Origin: JAAYCB01 sp012744395
Lineage (GTDB): Bacteria > Planctomycetota > Planctomycetia > Pirellulales > Thermoguttaceae
DNA length: 20,773 nt
Assembly (NCBI GenBank): GCA_028703175.1
Contig: JAQVNJ010000109.1
Coordinates: 1 to 20,773, forward strand
Direction of reading: 5' to 3'
Part shown: positions 1-8,175 of the stretch, piece by piece
Layout: each line of letters begins with the position of its first letter
Numbering within the stretch: position 1 is the stretch's first letter
Program-made: the position numbers and the translations under genes
The notes under the pieces: model-generated
Told to the model about the DNA's origin: nothing
The model's input: the letters and a program-made list of their open reading frames with translations, nothing else
Databases searched by the model: none

Positions 1-65
1 CGCGCGGCCCCGGACCAGATCACGGCGACGGAGACTGCCGAAATCACGGAACATATCTTCTTCAT
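1..65 (-). CDS. 5' end of a secreted protein gene (partial, runs off left edge)
   Basis: ATG at 65-63 opens 21 codons reading MKKICSVISAVSVAVIWSGA and onward with no stop before the edge. Two Lys followed by a hydrophobic stretch and small residues is a typical Sec signal peptide. A GGAAG Shine-Dalgarno lies at 78-74, 8 nt from the ATG. It follows the FAD/ferredoxin gene on the same strand after a gap of about 250 nt that holds a large hairpin, so it may be the last gene of the redox operon or a separately controlled one. The mature protein is outside the window and its function cannot be told. Confidence 0.6.
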   Translation of the reverse strand, partial: MKKICSVISAVSVAVIWSGAA

Positions 66-98
66 GCCGGGCGCTTCCATTCGCGACAGATCAGCATT

Positions 99-181
99 CC
101 ATTGGGGGCGTCTCATCCGGCAAATCCCGCGCACCCCTACCTGCCCTTTTTATCGGCTGTTTGCCGAGACGCTCCCAATGG
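99..181 (-). promoter_or_regulatory. Long imperfect stem-loop upstream of the partial secreted-protein gene
   Basis: Bases 99-114 (CCATTGGGGGCGTCTC) and 166-181 (GAGACGCTCCCAATGG) are inverted repeats matching at 15 of 16 positions. After a 3-nt bulge the stem can continue with CGGCAAA (118-124) against TTTGCCG (160-166, sharing one base with the outer arm). The loop is about 35 nt. It lies in the leader of the gene starting at 65, so an attenuator, a processing site or a DNA palindrome are all possible. No U-tract marks it as a simple terminator. Confidence 0.4.
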
Positions 182-313
182 CAATGATCCGCCGCGCGCG
201 GTTCCCACGCCTTTTCCGGATGATCCTGTGAATCTGCAACTTTTAAGAAGACCTGACCGCGCGAGCCTGGATCCGTCGCGCCCGCACAAAGAGGGGGTGC
301 AGTCAGATCGGTT

Positions 314-1894
314 TCAGGCATTGCACCTGCACGGACCGTGACTGTCCCGCATTGAGAGGGCGGCGGTCGGGCAGGCTTCAATGCACTTTTCGGCCACCTT
401 GCCAAGCGCTTCCGCCATCGAGCGGTCAAACGGCACCCCCACCCGGACATCGAAACCGCGTCCGATGAATGTCAGGCCAAGCGGCTCGCCGGCCAACGTG
501 GCGATCTCGATGCAGAGCCCGCAATTGATACACTTTCCCGGCTCATAGATGACCATCGAATGCCGCAGGTCCTGCTGAAATACGGCCCGCTCGCCCTTGT
601 AACGATTCGGATCGGCGCCGTACATCTCGGCGTACCGCTTGAGCTTGCAGGTGTGGAGCGCCCGGCAATCGCAATGCAGGCAGCGCCCGGCCTGCTCGAC
701 GGCGAGCGTCGGCTCGAACCCGGCGGCCTTGGAAGAGGGGTCTTGACGCGGGCGCGTGTCTCCGCCGGCGGCGAAGGCTGCCAGCTCCTCCGCCGTCAGC
801 TTACCGATTCGTGAGGAGAAAGCCTTCGGTGCCTCCGCCACGTCCCTTCCCGCGAGGAATCGTCCAATCGCCGCGGCGGCCTCCTTCCCATCGGCGACGC
901 TCCGCACGACGAGCCCTTTGGCGCGAACCGCGTTGCCCGCGGCGAACACCCCGCGGCGGCTTGTCGCATAGGTCTCCTTCTCAACGCCAATGCCCCGCGG
1001 GGTGGCCACCAATTGCCAGCTTTCGACCGTTCCGCTGCCAACCGCTCCGCAAGCGATCAGCACGGCATCGTGCCGCTCGAGCAGCCCTTCGAGCACCAGG
1101 TCGCGACCGAACCGCATTCCCAGTCGCGTCTCGATCCCGAATGCGGTGATTGTGGCGATCTCGGCGTCGAGCACGTCGGGGGGCAATGCCTCGGCCCCGA
1201 ATTCACGCCGCAGCCGGCCGCCCAATTGGGACTCCTGTTCGTAGATCACCACCTGGTGCCCCTCCCGCCGCAGGTAGTAGGCCGCGGAAAGACCGGTCGG
1301 ACCGGCGCCGACGACGGCCACGCTCCGGCCCGTCTCGGGCGGCCGGTCTGGCAGATAGGGTTGCGGCGATGCAAGATCCTGGTCGGCGACAAAGCGCTTC
1401 AGGTCGCAGATCGCCACCGCCCCGTCGGCCCCGCTCCGCCGGCAGCCTTTTTCGCAGGGTTTCGGGCAGACCCGGCCAAGGACGGCGGGAAGCGCGATGG
1501 CTTGCTTGATCGTGGCAATCGCCTCGCGGAGGTTTTCGCTGCTGATCTGGCGGAGCATCAAGGGGATGTCCATGTGGGCGGGGCAGGCGAAATGGCAGGG
1601 GGCCAGGCAATCGCCCACATGGTCGCTGAGCAGCAGCTCCAAGGTCGTTCGCCGCACCTGATGGACTTCCTCGGTCTCGCTCTCCACCCGCATCCCTTCG
1701 ACCGCCACCGTCGCGCAGGAAGGCACCAGCCGCCCACCCACCTTGACGATGCAGACAAGGCAGGACGTGGAAGGCGTGTAGCCCTTCAGATGGCAGAGCG
1801 TGGGAATCTCCAGGCCGATCGTTCGGGCGGCATCGAGAATCGTCGCGCCCTCGGGCACGACCACTTCGCGTTGGTCGATCGTGATGCTTGGCAT
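314..1894 (-). CDS. [2Fe-2S] / GltD-like FAD / [4Fe-4S] fusion oxidoreductase subunit
   Basis: A 526-residue cytoplasmic redox protein with no signal peptide. Domains in order: NuoG-type plant ferredoxin fold (1-75) with Cys34, 45, 48 and 60; GltD-like N-terminal Fe-S helices (about 90-170) with Cys96, 100, 104 and the CPKPCEKGC run (143-151) plus Cys163; FAD Rossmann motif GAGPTGLSAAYYL (196-208) and the closing FAD segment RGVFAAGNAV (314-323); C-terminal ferredoxin-like part with Cys405, 408, 410, 416, CINCGLC (455-461) and Cys504/508. GltD proteins normally carry an NAD(P)H-binding Rossmann domain between the two FAD segments. Here the chain goes from VLIACGA (278-284) almost directly to the closing segment, so that domain seems absent. 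It lies 39 nt after the NuoEF-like gene, which holds an NADH site, so the two probably form one complex. No clear Shine-Dalgarno precedes the ATG. Confidence 0.85.
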   Translation of the reverse strand: MPSITIDQREVVVPEGATILDAARTIGLEIPTLCHLKGYTPSTSCLVCIVKVGGRLVPSCATVAVEGMRVESETEEVHQVRRTTLELLLSDHVGDCLAPCHFACPAHMDIPLMLRQISSENLREAIATIKQAIALPAVLGRVCPKPCEKGCRRSGADGAVAICDLKRFVADQDLASPQPYLPDRPPETGRSVAVVGAGPTGLSAAYYLRREGHQVVIYEQESQLGGRLRREFGAEALPPDVLDAEIATITAFGIETRLGMRFGRDLVLEGLLERHDAVLIACGAVGSGTVESWQLVATPRGIGVEKETYATSRRGVFAAGNAVRAKGLVVRSVADGKEAAAAIGRFLAGRDVAEAPKAFSSRIGKLTAEELAAFAAGGDTRPRQDPSSKAAGFEPTLAVEQAGRCLHCDCRALHTCKLKRYAEMYGADPNRYKGERAVFQQDLRHSMVIYEPGKCINCGLCIEIATLAGEPLGLTFIGRGFDVRVGVPFDRSMAEALGKVAEKCIEACPTAALSMRDSHGPCRCNA

Positions 1895-1933
1895 GGCGGT
1901 ATGATTGGGGGCCCGCCCGCAAGGGGCGGCAGG

Positions 1934-4288
1934 TTACTCGACGTAGACGGCGCCGGTGGGACAGACGTTGCGGCACGTGTCGCAGCGGGTGCAGAGCTGG
2001 TCGTCAATCGTGTGCTTCTTGTAGGGCGTCAAGGGAATGGCATTCACCGGGCAATGCTGCGCGCAGAGCGTGCAGCCAATGCAGCGATCATCGATCTTGT
2101 ACGCGATCAGGTCCTGGCATTTGCCGGCCGGGCAGCGGCCCTCCAGGTGGGCCGCGTATTCATCGCGAAAATACTGGAGCGTGGAGAGCACCGGATTGGG
2201 AGCCGTTTTGCCCAGCCCGCAGATGCTTCCCGCGCGGACGGCGCGCGCCAGGCTCTCCAGTTCCTCCAGGTCGCCGCGCCTCCCCTGCCCCGCGCAGATC
2301 CGATCGAGGATATCGAGCATCCGGCGGGTGCCGATCCGGCCGAGGGTGCACTTGCCGCACGACTGGTCCTGGGTGAAGCGGAGAAAGTAGCGCGCGATGT
2401 CGACCATGCAGTCCCTGTCGTCGAGGACCACCAGGCCGCCGGAGCCCATGATCGCGCCGACGCGGGAGAGGGCCTCGAAATCGATCGGTAGATCGGCCAG
2501 GTCCGCCGGCACGCATCCGCCCGACGGCCCACCGACCTGGACGGCCTTGAATCGGCGGCCCTCGGCCACCCCGCCGCCGATCTCTTCGACGATTTGCCGG
2601 ACGCTGATCCCCATCGGGACTTCGATCAGCCCGCCGCGGCGGACCTTGCCGGCCAGGGCGAAGACCTTCGTGCCTTTGCTTGTGGGTGTCCCCAAGGCGG
2701 CGAACCGCTCCGCGCCGTTGCGGAAGATCCAGGGCACCAGCGCGAGACTCTCGACATTGTTGACCAGCGTCGGCTTCTGCTGGTAGCCGCTTTCGGCCGG
2801 AAAGGGCGGCCGGAGCCGGGGCATGCCCCGTTTTCCTTCCAGCGAGGCAAGCAGCGCGGTCTCCTCGCCGCAGACGAACGCGCCGGCGCCTTCCTTGACG
2901 GAGATCTCGAAGCGGAAGCCGGTCCCCAGGATGTCGCCGCCGAGAAGGTTCCGCTGGCGGCATTCATCCAGCGCTTCGCGGACCCGCCGCACCGCCAGGG
3001 GATACTCGGCGCGGATGTAGAACACCCCTTCATCCGCCCCCACAGCACGGGCGGCAATCGTCATTCCCTCGATCACCCGGTAAGGGCAGCTCTCCAGCAG
3101 CATGCGGTCCATGAACGCCCCCGGGTCGCCCTCGTCGCCGTTGCAGACAACATACTTCTTCTCGCCGGCCGTTTCCCGGACCTTGGCCCATTTCCTGCCG
3201 GTGGGAAACCCGGCGCCGCCGCGGCCGCGCAAGCCGCTTGCGCGAATCACCTCGATCAGCTCCTCCGGCTGCATCTCAGCCAGGCACTTGCGCAGCGCCT
3301 CGAACCCCTCCTGGCGGAGATACTCGTCCAGGTCGGTCGGATCGGCGGACGGGTTGCCTTCGGTTGCCAGGTGGATCTGGTGGCGGAGGAAGGCACACGC
3401 CGGCCCCTGGGCGATATCGAGCGCCCGGCGTTCCACCGGCCGGCCGGCCTCGTCGCTGATCCAGCGGTCGAGCCAGCGGGCGGCGGCCCGGCTGAACCGG
3501 CGAATCCGCCCTTTCGGCTGAAAATGGTCGAGCACGATCTCTTCCGCCTCGTCGGCAGTGACCTTGGAGAAGAATCGCGAAGGGCCCTCGGGCGTGACGA
3601 TCTCGACCATCGGCGTCTGGTGGCACATGCCGACGCAGCCGACGCGTTTGACGACCGCCGCAGCGCCGCTCTGCTCCAGCGCCCGGCCGATTGCATGGTA
3701 GACGCCGCTGCTCCCCTGGGCCTGGCAGCAGGAGCCCATCCCCACCCGCACTTCGCCCACATCGGCTGGGCGTTCGCCTTCCCGGCGGCGCATCTGGATT
3801 TCGCTCTGCTTGCCGTGCTTGAGGAAGTCGTCGAGAATCCCCGGCACGCGCGCGGGAGACACGTGGCCGTAGGGAACCTGGTCGATTTGCACCACGGGAG
3901 CCAGCGTGCAGCAGCCCAGGCAAGCCACTTTCTCCAACGTAAACAGGCCCTGGGCGTCGGTGTCCTGCCCATTTCCCGAGATCCCCAGCTGATACTCCAA
4001 GGCATCCTGGACCAATCCGGAGCCCTTCACGTGGCACGCCGTGCCATGACAGACGCTGATGATATGCTGCCCGACCGGATGATGCCGGAACTGCGTGTAG
4101 AAGGTCGAGACCCCGGTGATCGACGAGGGGGTGATTTCGGTCAGTTGGCAGACCCGCTCCATTGCCGCCGCCGGCAGGTAGCGATAGTGCTGTTGGATCG
4201 CCTGGAGGATCGGAATCACCGCCTCCCGGTTGCGGCCGATCTGCTCGACGCACTGGTTGACGAAACTGAGGTCCAAGTCCGTGCTCAT
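1934..4288 (-). CDS. NuoE-NuoF fusion: NADH-binding FMN/Fe-S subunit (HydB/HndC-like)
   Basis: A 784-residue fusion, numbered from ATG 4288, which has AAGG 9 nt upstream; a GTG at 4303 would add five residues. Domains: NuoE thioredoxin fold with the [2Fe-2S] pattern Cys80-x4-Cys85 and Cys123-x3-Cys127; a second thioredoxin-like ferredoxin domain with Cys187/188 and Cys218-x3-Cys222; NuoF FMN loop GLRGRGGAGFPTGRKW (353-368); NADH region NGDEGDPGAFMDR (383-395) and GAGAFVCGEET (467-477); SLBB region; NuoF [4Fe-4S] site; C-terminal ferredoxin with two clusters (Cys736, 739, 742, 746 and 766, 769, 772, 776). Such proteins oxidise or reduce NAD(H) in hydrogenases, formate dehydrogenases and flavin-bifurcating complexes. 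In the [4Fe-4S] site the third ligand of SCGxCxxC is Gly650 (codon 2341-2339, GGC instead of TGC); Cys644, 647 and the later Cys690 remain. No catalytic hydrogenase or formate dehydrogenase subunit lies nearby. Confidence 0.9.
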   Translation of the reverse strand: MSTDLDLSFVNQCVEQIGRNREAVIPILQAIQQHYRYLPAAAMERVCQLTEITPSSITGVSTFYTQFRHHPVGQHIISVCHGTACHVKGSGLVQDALEYQLGISGNGQDTDAQGLFTLEKVACLGCCTLAPVVQIDQVPYGHVSPARVPGILDDFLKHGKQSEIQMRRREGERPADVGEVRVGMGSCCQAQGSSGVYHAIGRALEQSGAAAVVKRVGCVGMCHQTPMVEIVTPEGPSRFFSKVTADEAEEIVLDHFQPKGRIRRFSRAAARWLDRWISDEAGRPVERRALDIAQGPACAFLRHQIHLATEGNPSADPTDLDEYLRQEGFEALRKCLAEMQPEELIEVIRASGLRGRGGAGFPTGRKWAKVRETAGEKKYVVCNGDEGDPGAFMDRMLLESCPYRVIEGMTIAARAVGADEGVFYIRAEYPLAVRRVREALDECRQRNLLGGDILGTGFRFEISVKEGAGAFVCGEETALLASLEGKRGMPRLRPPFPAESGYQQKPTLVNNVESLALVPWIFRNGAERFAALGTPTSKGTKVFALAGKVRRGGLIEVPMGISVRQIVEEIGGGVAEGRRFKAVQVGGPSGGCVPADLADLPIDFEALSRVGAIMGSGGLVVLDDRDCMVDIARYFLRFTQDQSCGKCTLGRIGTRRMLDILDRICAGQGRRGDLEELESLARAVRAGSICGLGKTAPNPVLSTLQYFRDEYAAHLEGRCPAGKCQDLIAYKIDDRCIGCTLCAQHCPVNAIPLTPYKKHTIDDQLCTRCDTCRNVCPTGAVYVE

Positions 4289-4397
4289 ACAGTTGGCCTT
4301 CACGCGACGTTCGCGCCCGAAACCACGATTTGGATCGATCGAAATGCCGCCGCCTCGACCGTGCCGCGACAGAATTCTACAGCGCCGCCTGCCGCGG

Positions 4398-6236
4398 CTA
4401 CTTCTTGCCGATGCAGAATAAATGCTCTTTGCCGCGGATGAACATCCGCCCGCCGTGAACCGCCGGGGTGGTCAAGCACTCTTCGCCCAGGGTCCCCTTG
4501 CCCACCGTCTCCGCCCCTTCGCCGCCCGGCGAGATCACCGCGCAGGTCTCCAGGCCGAAGACGTAAATCAGATCACCGACCATGGTTGGCGACGAAGTGT
4601 AGCTGTCGTCCGACTCCCATTCCCAGCGGAGCTCACCGCTCTTGGCGTCGTAGCAGGTCAGGTAGCCGTACGACGCCAAGACGTAGACATGCCGGGCGGT
4701 TGCCAGCGGGCTGCACGTGTCGGGCAGATTGTCCTCCGCGATCCACAGGACATATTCGTCGTTGTCCGTAATATCGCCCGTCCCGCTGGGGCGAATCGCC
4801 GTCATCTGGGGGAATTCACTGGTCACGTAGAGGATCCCGTCGGCGTAGGTCGGCGATGGACCGACGTCTTGCCGGAGGCACTTGCAGCGCCAGATCTCCT
4901 TGCCGTCGGCGGGGTTGTAGGCGATCACGAATGGATCGGAGCAGGCAATGATCTGTTGGCTCCCCTCGTGGTCGATCACGATCGGCGACGGCCAGGAGTT
5001 GGCCACCTCGCGCGGCGTCGACCAGACCGTCTCACCCGTCGCCGCGTCCAGTGCGATCAGCCTGGAAAGCTGATCCTTGGGGGTCGCCTGGTCGAACTGG
5101 ACGATGACGCGATCGCGCCACATGGCCGGCGACGAGGCGTGGCCGTAGATGTTCTTGGGAATCCCCAGCCCCTTGGTCCAGACAAGCTTGCCTTCGAAGT
5201 CGACGGCGGCAACGTCGCCATTGGCAAACATCGCGTAGACCCGCAGTCCGTCCGTGACGGGCGTGGGGGCGGCAAATCCGGTGTCCTCCGAGAGTTCCGG
5301 CACTTTGCCCTCGCTTTCCGGCGTGGCGGGGATCGCGGTCTCCCAAAGCTGCTTCCCCTCCGCCGCGTCGTAGCAGAGCACCACCCGCCGCTGCTCGTCG
5401 GCCCCGGTCAGAAACAGCCGGTCGCCCCAGACAATCGGCGAGCTGTTGCCGGGCAGGGAGACCGGTGCCTTCCAACAGATCCCCTCGCCCGACTCCGCGT
5501 CCCAGGCCGCCGGCAGGTCCATGGCCGGGGCAATCCCCAGGCCTCCCGGCCCGCGGAACCGCGGCCAATTGGCGGCGATCTCTTCCGCCGAGGGCAGGGC
5601 CGCGGAGGGCGCGCCGGTCGATGCCGCGGCGGTCGGCGGCGGCCCGGCGGCCGCTGGATCGACCTTGGGCGCCACGGATGACTCGCCCGGCGAACCGGCC
5701 GCGGTGACGGAGGCCAGCTCCGTCCGGATCGTGCAGCGGAGCAGCACCGCGGCGCCGACAAGGGCAATTCCCAGGCCCGCCACCGTCCAGCGGGCGGCAT
5801 TCGACTCCCGCGTCTCCCGATCGTCCGGCGGCGCGGCTGGCAGTGGCGCGGGGAGCTTGCGCTGAAGCGTCACCGCCGCCTTGGCGGAAACCAGCAACAC
5901 CACCGCTCCCGCCAGGGCCAGCCAAGCGCCCGTCCGGGTAAATCGCCGCTGGCGAAAGTAGTCCTCGCGGAGCCGCCGGTCCTCCGCGCGGATCGTCTCG
6001 CGCAGGGCCGCATCGCCCGGACTGCCGGCCAGTTGCCCGCGGAGCTGCCGATAGGCGTCGGAGTCCAACGGGTCCTTGACAAGCCGCCCGCTGAAGTCCC
6101 ACAAGAGAAGGAGGGCGACCAGGGCAATGAAAACCGCTGCGACATAGGACGAGCGGACGGCAGCCGTGCGCCATGCGGCGACCCGTCCGACGTGAAGCGT
6201 CTCGCGATCGTTTTGCGGCGGCTTCGATTCAGTCAT
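4398..6236 (-). CDS. Membrane-anchored PQQ-like beta-propeller protein
   Basis: A 612-residue protein. Three hydrophobic segments (about 30-47, 103-121, 150-168) precede a Pro/Ala-rich linker (about 190-215) and a PQQ-like (PF13360-type) propeller starting at NWPRFRGPGG (223-232). Repeats are marked by recurring 'D-x-x-x-G-x-x-x-W' blades such as YDAAEGKQLWE, LDAATGETVWS, YNPADGKEIWR and YDAKSGELRWE. The propeller is predicted to be periplasmic. Planctomycete members of this family are abundant and often lack proof of PQQ binding, so the name describes the fold only. It starts 6 nt after the stop of the polyferredoxin gene, so the two are co-transcribed. It may be a scaffold or docking protein of the redox module. 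Confidence 0.85.
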   Translation of the reverse strand: MTESKPPQNDRETLHVGRVAAWRTAAVRSSYVAAVFIALVALLLLWDFSGRLVKDPLDSDAYRQLRGQLAGSPGDAALRETIRAEDRRLREDYFRQRRFTRTGAWLALAGAVVLLVSAKAAVTLQRKLPAPLPAAPPDDRETRESNAARWTVAGLGIALVGAAVLLRCTIRTELASVTAAGSPGESSVAPKVDPAAAGPPPTAAASTGAPSAALPSAEEIAANWPRFRGPGGLGIAPAMDLPAAWDAESGEGICWKAPVSLPGNSSPIVWGDRLFLTGADEQRRVVLCYDAAEGKQLWETAIPATPESEGKVPELSEDTGFAAPTPVTDGLRVYAMFANGDVAAVDFEGKLVWTKGLGIPKNIYGHASSPAMWRDRVIVQFDQATPKDQLSRLIALDAATGETVWSTPREVANSWPSPIVIDHEGSQQIIACSDPFVIAYNPADGKEIWRCKCLRQDVGPSPTYADGILYVTSEFPQMTAIRPSGTGDITDNDEYVLWIAEDNLPDTCSPLATARHVYVLASYGYLTCYDAKSGELRWEWESDDSYTSSPTMVGDLIYVFGLETCAVISPGGEGAETVGKGTLGEECLTTPAVHGGRMFIRGKEHLFCIGKK

Positions 6237-6242
6237 GGCTGC

Positions 6243-7571
6243 TCAAGATTCACCTTTCTCCGCCGCCGGCCTCTTGACCACGACGTCGACGTTTTCGATC
6301 AACCCCAACCTGGCTTGTTCGGCGGGGCAATACCAGAAGCACCGTCCGCAGGAGACGCAATTGCCTCGTTCAGCGCTGTATTCCGTCCGTTGGCGGTGCA
6401 GGTTCGTGTGGATCAGCTTGACGGCGATGACCAGCGCGACCCATCCACCCAGCAACATCCCGGCGACCGCAAACCGCTCGTGCAAGGCCAGCGCCGCGGC
6501 GTAGAGCTCCTGGCGCGGCCGGCCCGTGCTGTAAAACGCATCGCTGGCATCCGTCGTCCCCTCCACCTGGCCGGTCTCCTCCAAGCGGACCCGTTCGGCA
6601 AGCTGCGATTCCGGATGGAGTCGCGCAAGGGGGACACCCAGCCCGCGGCCGGCCCAGCCGGTGGCGGCGACGATCAGCGGCGACAGCGCCAGGAGCAGGA
6701 CAAGCCGCAAGCGGGTCGCCTTGCGGTCCGCAACCGACTGCTTGACCGTCGGCGGACGGATCGCGCCGTAGGGGCAGGAGTCCTCGCAGAGCCGGCAGTT
6801 GATGCACTCCTCGGGTGGAATCCGCACATGCCACCGCGAGAGCCGCGAGAGCGGCTTGAGCAGCGCGCCGTAGGGGCAGAGATACCGGCAATAGGGGCGG
6901 CCGATGAACAGGCCGATGACGAGAAAGCAGGCTCCCACGATGAGCATGTTGGCGCTGCCCGAAAGGCGGAAGAACGCCACGAACGGGTCGTATTCGCAGA
7001 TGATGAACGCCGTGCCCGTCGCCGCGTAGACCACCGCCGCCCCCAGGTACACATAAGGCGCCAGGCCCAGCGCCTGGTCCAGCCAAGGCGGCACTTTGAC
7101 CGGCCGCAGGGCGAACAGCTCCTGGATCGCCCCCAGGGGGCAGACCGCCGCGCAGAACGTGCGGCCGAAGAACAGCGTGGCCACCAGCGGCAGCGCGAAG
7201 AAGGCGAGGATTGCGAGCGAGACGCCATAGCTCGAGTCGGACAGGGCCAACGCAACGTTCTGAATCGAGCCGATCGCGCAGACGCAGCCTTGGCGATAGA
7301 AGCCAAAATACGCCAGCGACCCGATCGCCAACAGGAACAGCCCGCGGCGCGATCGGCGGACCAGCGCCAAGTAGACCGAAAGGCCCAACGCCAGCGCGAG
7401 CACCGCCACGTCACCATATTCCAGGCTCGCCGAGCGCGGCTCGGGAAACTCGGCCGTGGGGGTCGCGTGGCCGTCGATTTCCGGGCGCGAAAGCAGGTCC
7501 TGGGCGCCGGCCCCGGCGGCCAACAGGCCGAGCAGGGCAGTCGCAAACAAGATGCCGAGCGGTCGTCTCAT
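6243..7571 (-). CDS. NapH/NosR-type membrane polyferredoxin
   Basis: A 442-residue membrane iron-sulfur protein. The start is ATG 7571, which overlaps the previous stop as TGATG and has GGAGGGG at 7584-7578; a longer frame upstream only shadows the preceding gene. It has an N-terminal hydrophobic segment (about 5-23), several membrane helices (about 55-71, 78-90, 118-135, 170-190, 208-224, 288-303, 367-386), and four Cys motifs: FCAAVCPLGAIQ (139-150), YCRYLCPYGALL (227-238), CINCRLCEDSCP (256-267) and CVSCGRCFWYCP (405-416). The paired C-x3-CP motifs after helices plus ferredoxin sites are the NapH/NosR signature of proteins that move electrons across the membrane to periplasmic acceptors. 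No NosR FMN-binding domain is present. A further Cys pair, QGCVCAIG (94-101), sits in a membrane loop. The Tat ferredoxin encoded just upstream is its likely partner, as NapG is for NapH. Confidence 0.88.
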   Translation of the reverse strand: MRRPLGILFATALLGLLAAGAGAQDLLSRPEIDGHATPTAEFPEPRSASLEYGDVAVLALALGLSVYLALVRRSRRGLFLLAIGSLAYFGFYRQGCVCAIGSIQNVALALSDSSYGVSLAILAFFALPLVATLFFGRTFCAAVCPLGAIQELFALRPVKVPPWLDQALGLAPYVYLGAAVVYAATGTAFIICEYDPFVAFFRLSGSANMLIVGACFLVIGLFIGRPYCRYLCPYGALLKPLSRLSRWHVRIPPEECINCRLCEDSCPYGAIRPPTVKQSVADRKATRLRLVLLLALSPLIVAATGWAGRGLGVPLARLHPESQLAERVRLEETGQVEGTTDASDAFYSTGRPRQELYAAALALHERFAVAGMLLGGWVALVIAVKLIHTNLHRQRTEYSAERGNCVSCGRCFWYCPAEQARLGLIENVDVVVKRPAAEKGES

Positions 7572-8170
7572 CAACTGCCCCTCCGCTGCGTGGCGGCCAG
7601 CGCCTTCTTCTTCATCAGGTAGGGCTGGGAGGCGGGCACTCGGCGGAAGGCCTGGCTCGGGCAGGCAATCGCGATCGCGCACTGGTTGCAGTTGACACAG
7701 CGGTCGTGCCTGACCTGCAAGTAGAGCGACCCGTTCATCATCGCGCAGCCTTCCACGCATTTGCCGCAGCCGATGCAGTCCTTCTCCTCGATGTAGTACT
7801 CGAACCGCGGCACGCCCGCTTGCTCGGCGATGAATGTCCGCAGCACGGCGCCCGTCGGGCAAAGCTGATTCTCGGCCGCCGTGGTCCGCTCCTGGTGGCT
7901 GAGGTCGAAGTAGCCCGGGCAGGGATCGCACATCGCGCACAGATCGAAACACTGCACGGCCTTGACCGCCGACTCGTCCAGCACGCAGTAGGTCGCGCAG
8001 TTGCCGCAGGTCGTGCAGACATCCGGATCGATCTGCCAGACGGTCTCCTCGGCCTTGCCCGACCGCCCCGCCAGAAAACCGCTGAAGCCGGCCAGCGCCA
8101 TCGCCCCGACCGTGCGGGCTCCACCGCCGAGAAACTGCCGCCGATCCTGCCTGTTCGTTGCTGACGTCAT
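7571..8170 (-). CDS. Tat-exported multi-cluster ferredoxin (NapG-like)
   Basis: A 199-residue periplasmic electron carrier. The start ATG 8170 is supported by AAGGAG at 8184-8179 (8 nt spacing) and by the Tat signal right after it: DRRQFLGGG (9-17) followed by a hydrophobic stretch (21-34). Seventeen Cys follow: CTTCGNCATYC (52-62), CFDLCAMCDPC (74-84), LCPTGA (103-108), CIGCGKCVEGC (132-142) and CVNCNQCAIAIACP (158-171). That is enough for four [4Fe-4S] clusters, as in NapG/DmsB-like proteins. The order of the sites is unusual, with a C-x3-C-x2-C-x2-C group. It is translationally coupled to the membrane polyferredoxin (TGATG overlap) and starts 5 nt after the small four-Cys protein. Export of a folded, cluster-loaded protein by Tat is expected. 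Confidence 0.88.
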   Translation of the reverse strand: MTSATNRQDRRQFLGGGARTVGAMALAGFSGFLAGRSGKAEETVWQIDPDVCTTCGNCATYCVLDESAVKAVQCFDLCAMCDPCPGYFDLSHQERTTAAENQLCPTGAVLRTFIAEQAGVPRFEYYIEEKDCIGCGKCVEGCAMMNGSLYLQVRHDRCVNCNQCAIAIACPSQAFRRVPASQPYLMKKKALAATQRRGS

Positions 8171-8175
8171 GACAA

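Noticed and set aside
1013..2491. Long plus-strand open frame (492 codons), and similar ones at 2594-4441, 4422-5681 and 6033-7622
   Set aside because: All lie antisense to genes with clear domain motifs, have Arg/Ala/Pro/His-rich content with no recognisable family, and arise from GC-rich third positions.
314..4303. Hydrogenase or formate dehydrogenase operon
   Set aside because: The NuoEF-like and FAD/ferredoxin subunits occur in such enzymes, but no H-cluster, NiFe or molybdopterin subunit is in the window.
7572..7952. Upstream extension of the polyferredoxin frame to 7952
   Set aside because: It overlaps the Tat ferredoxin gene in another frame and shows no domain. ATG 7571 has a good ribosome site and begins a hydrophobic segment.
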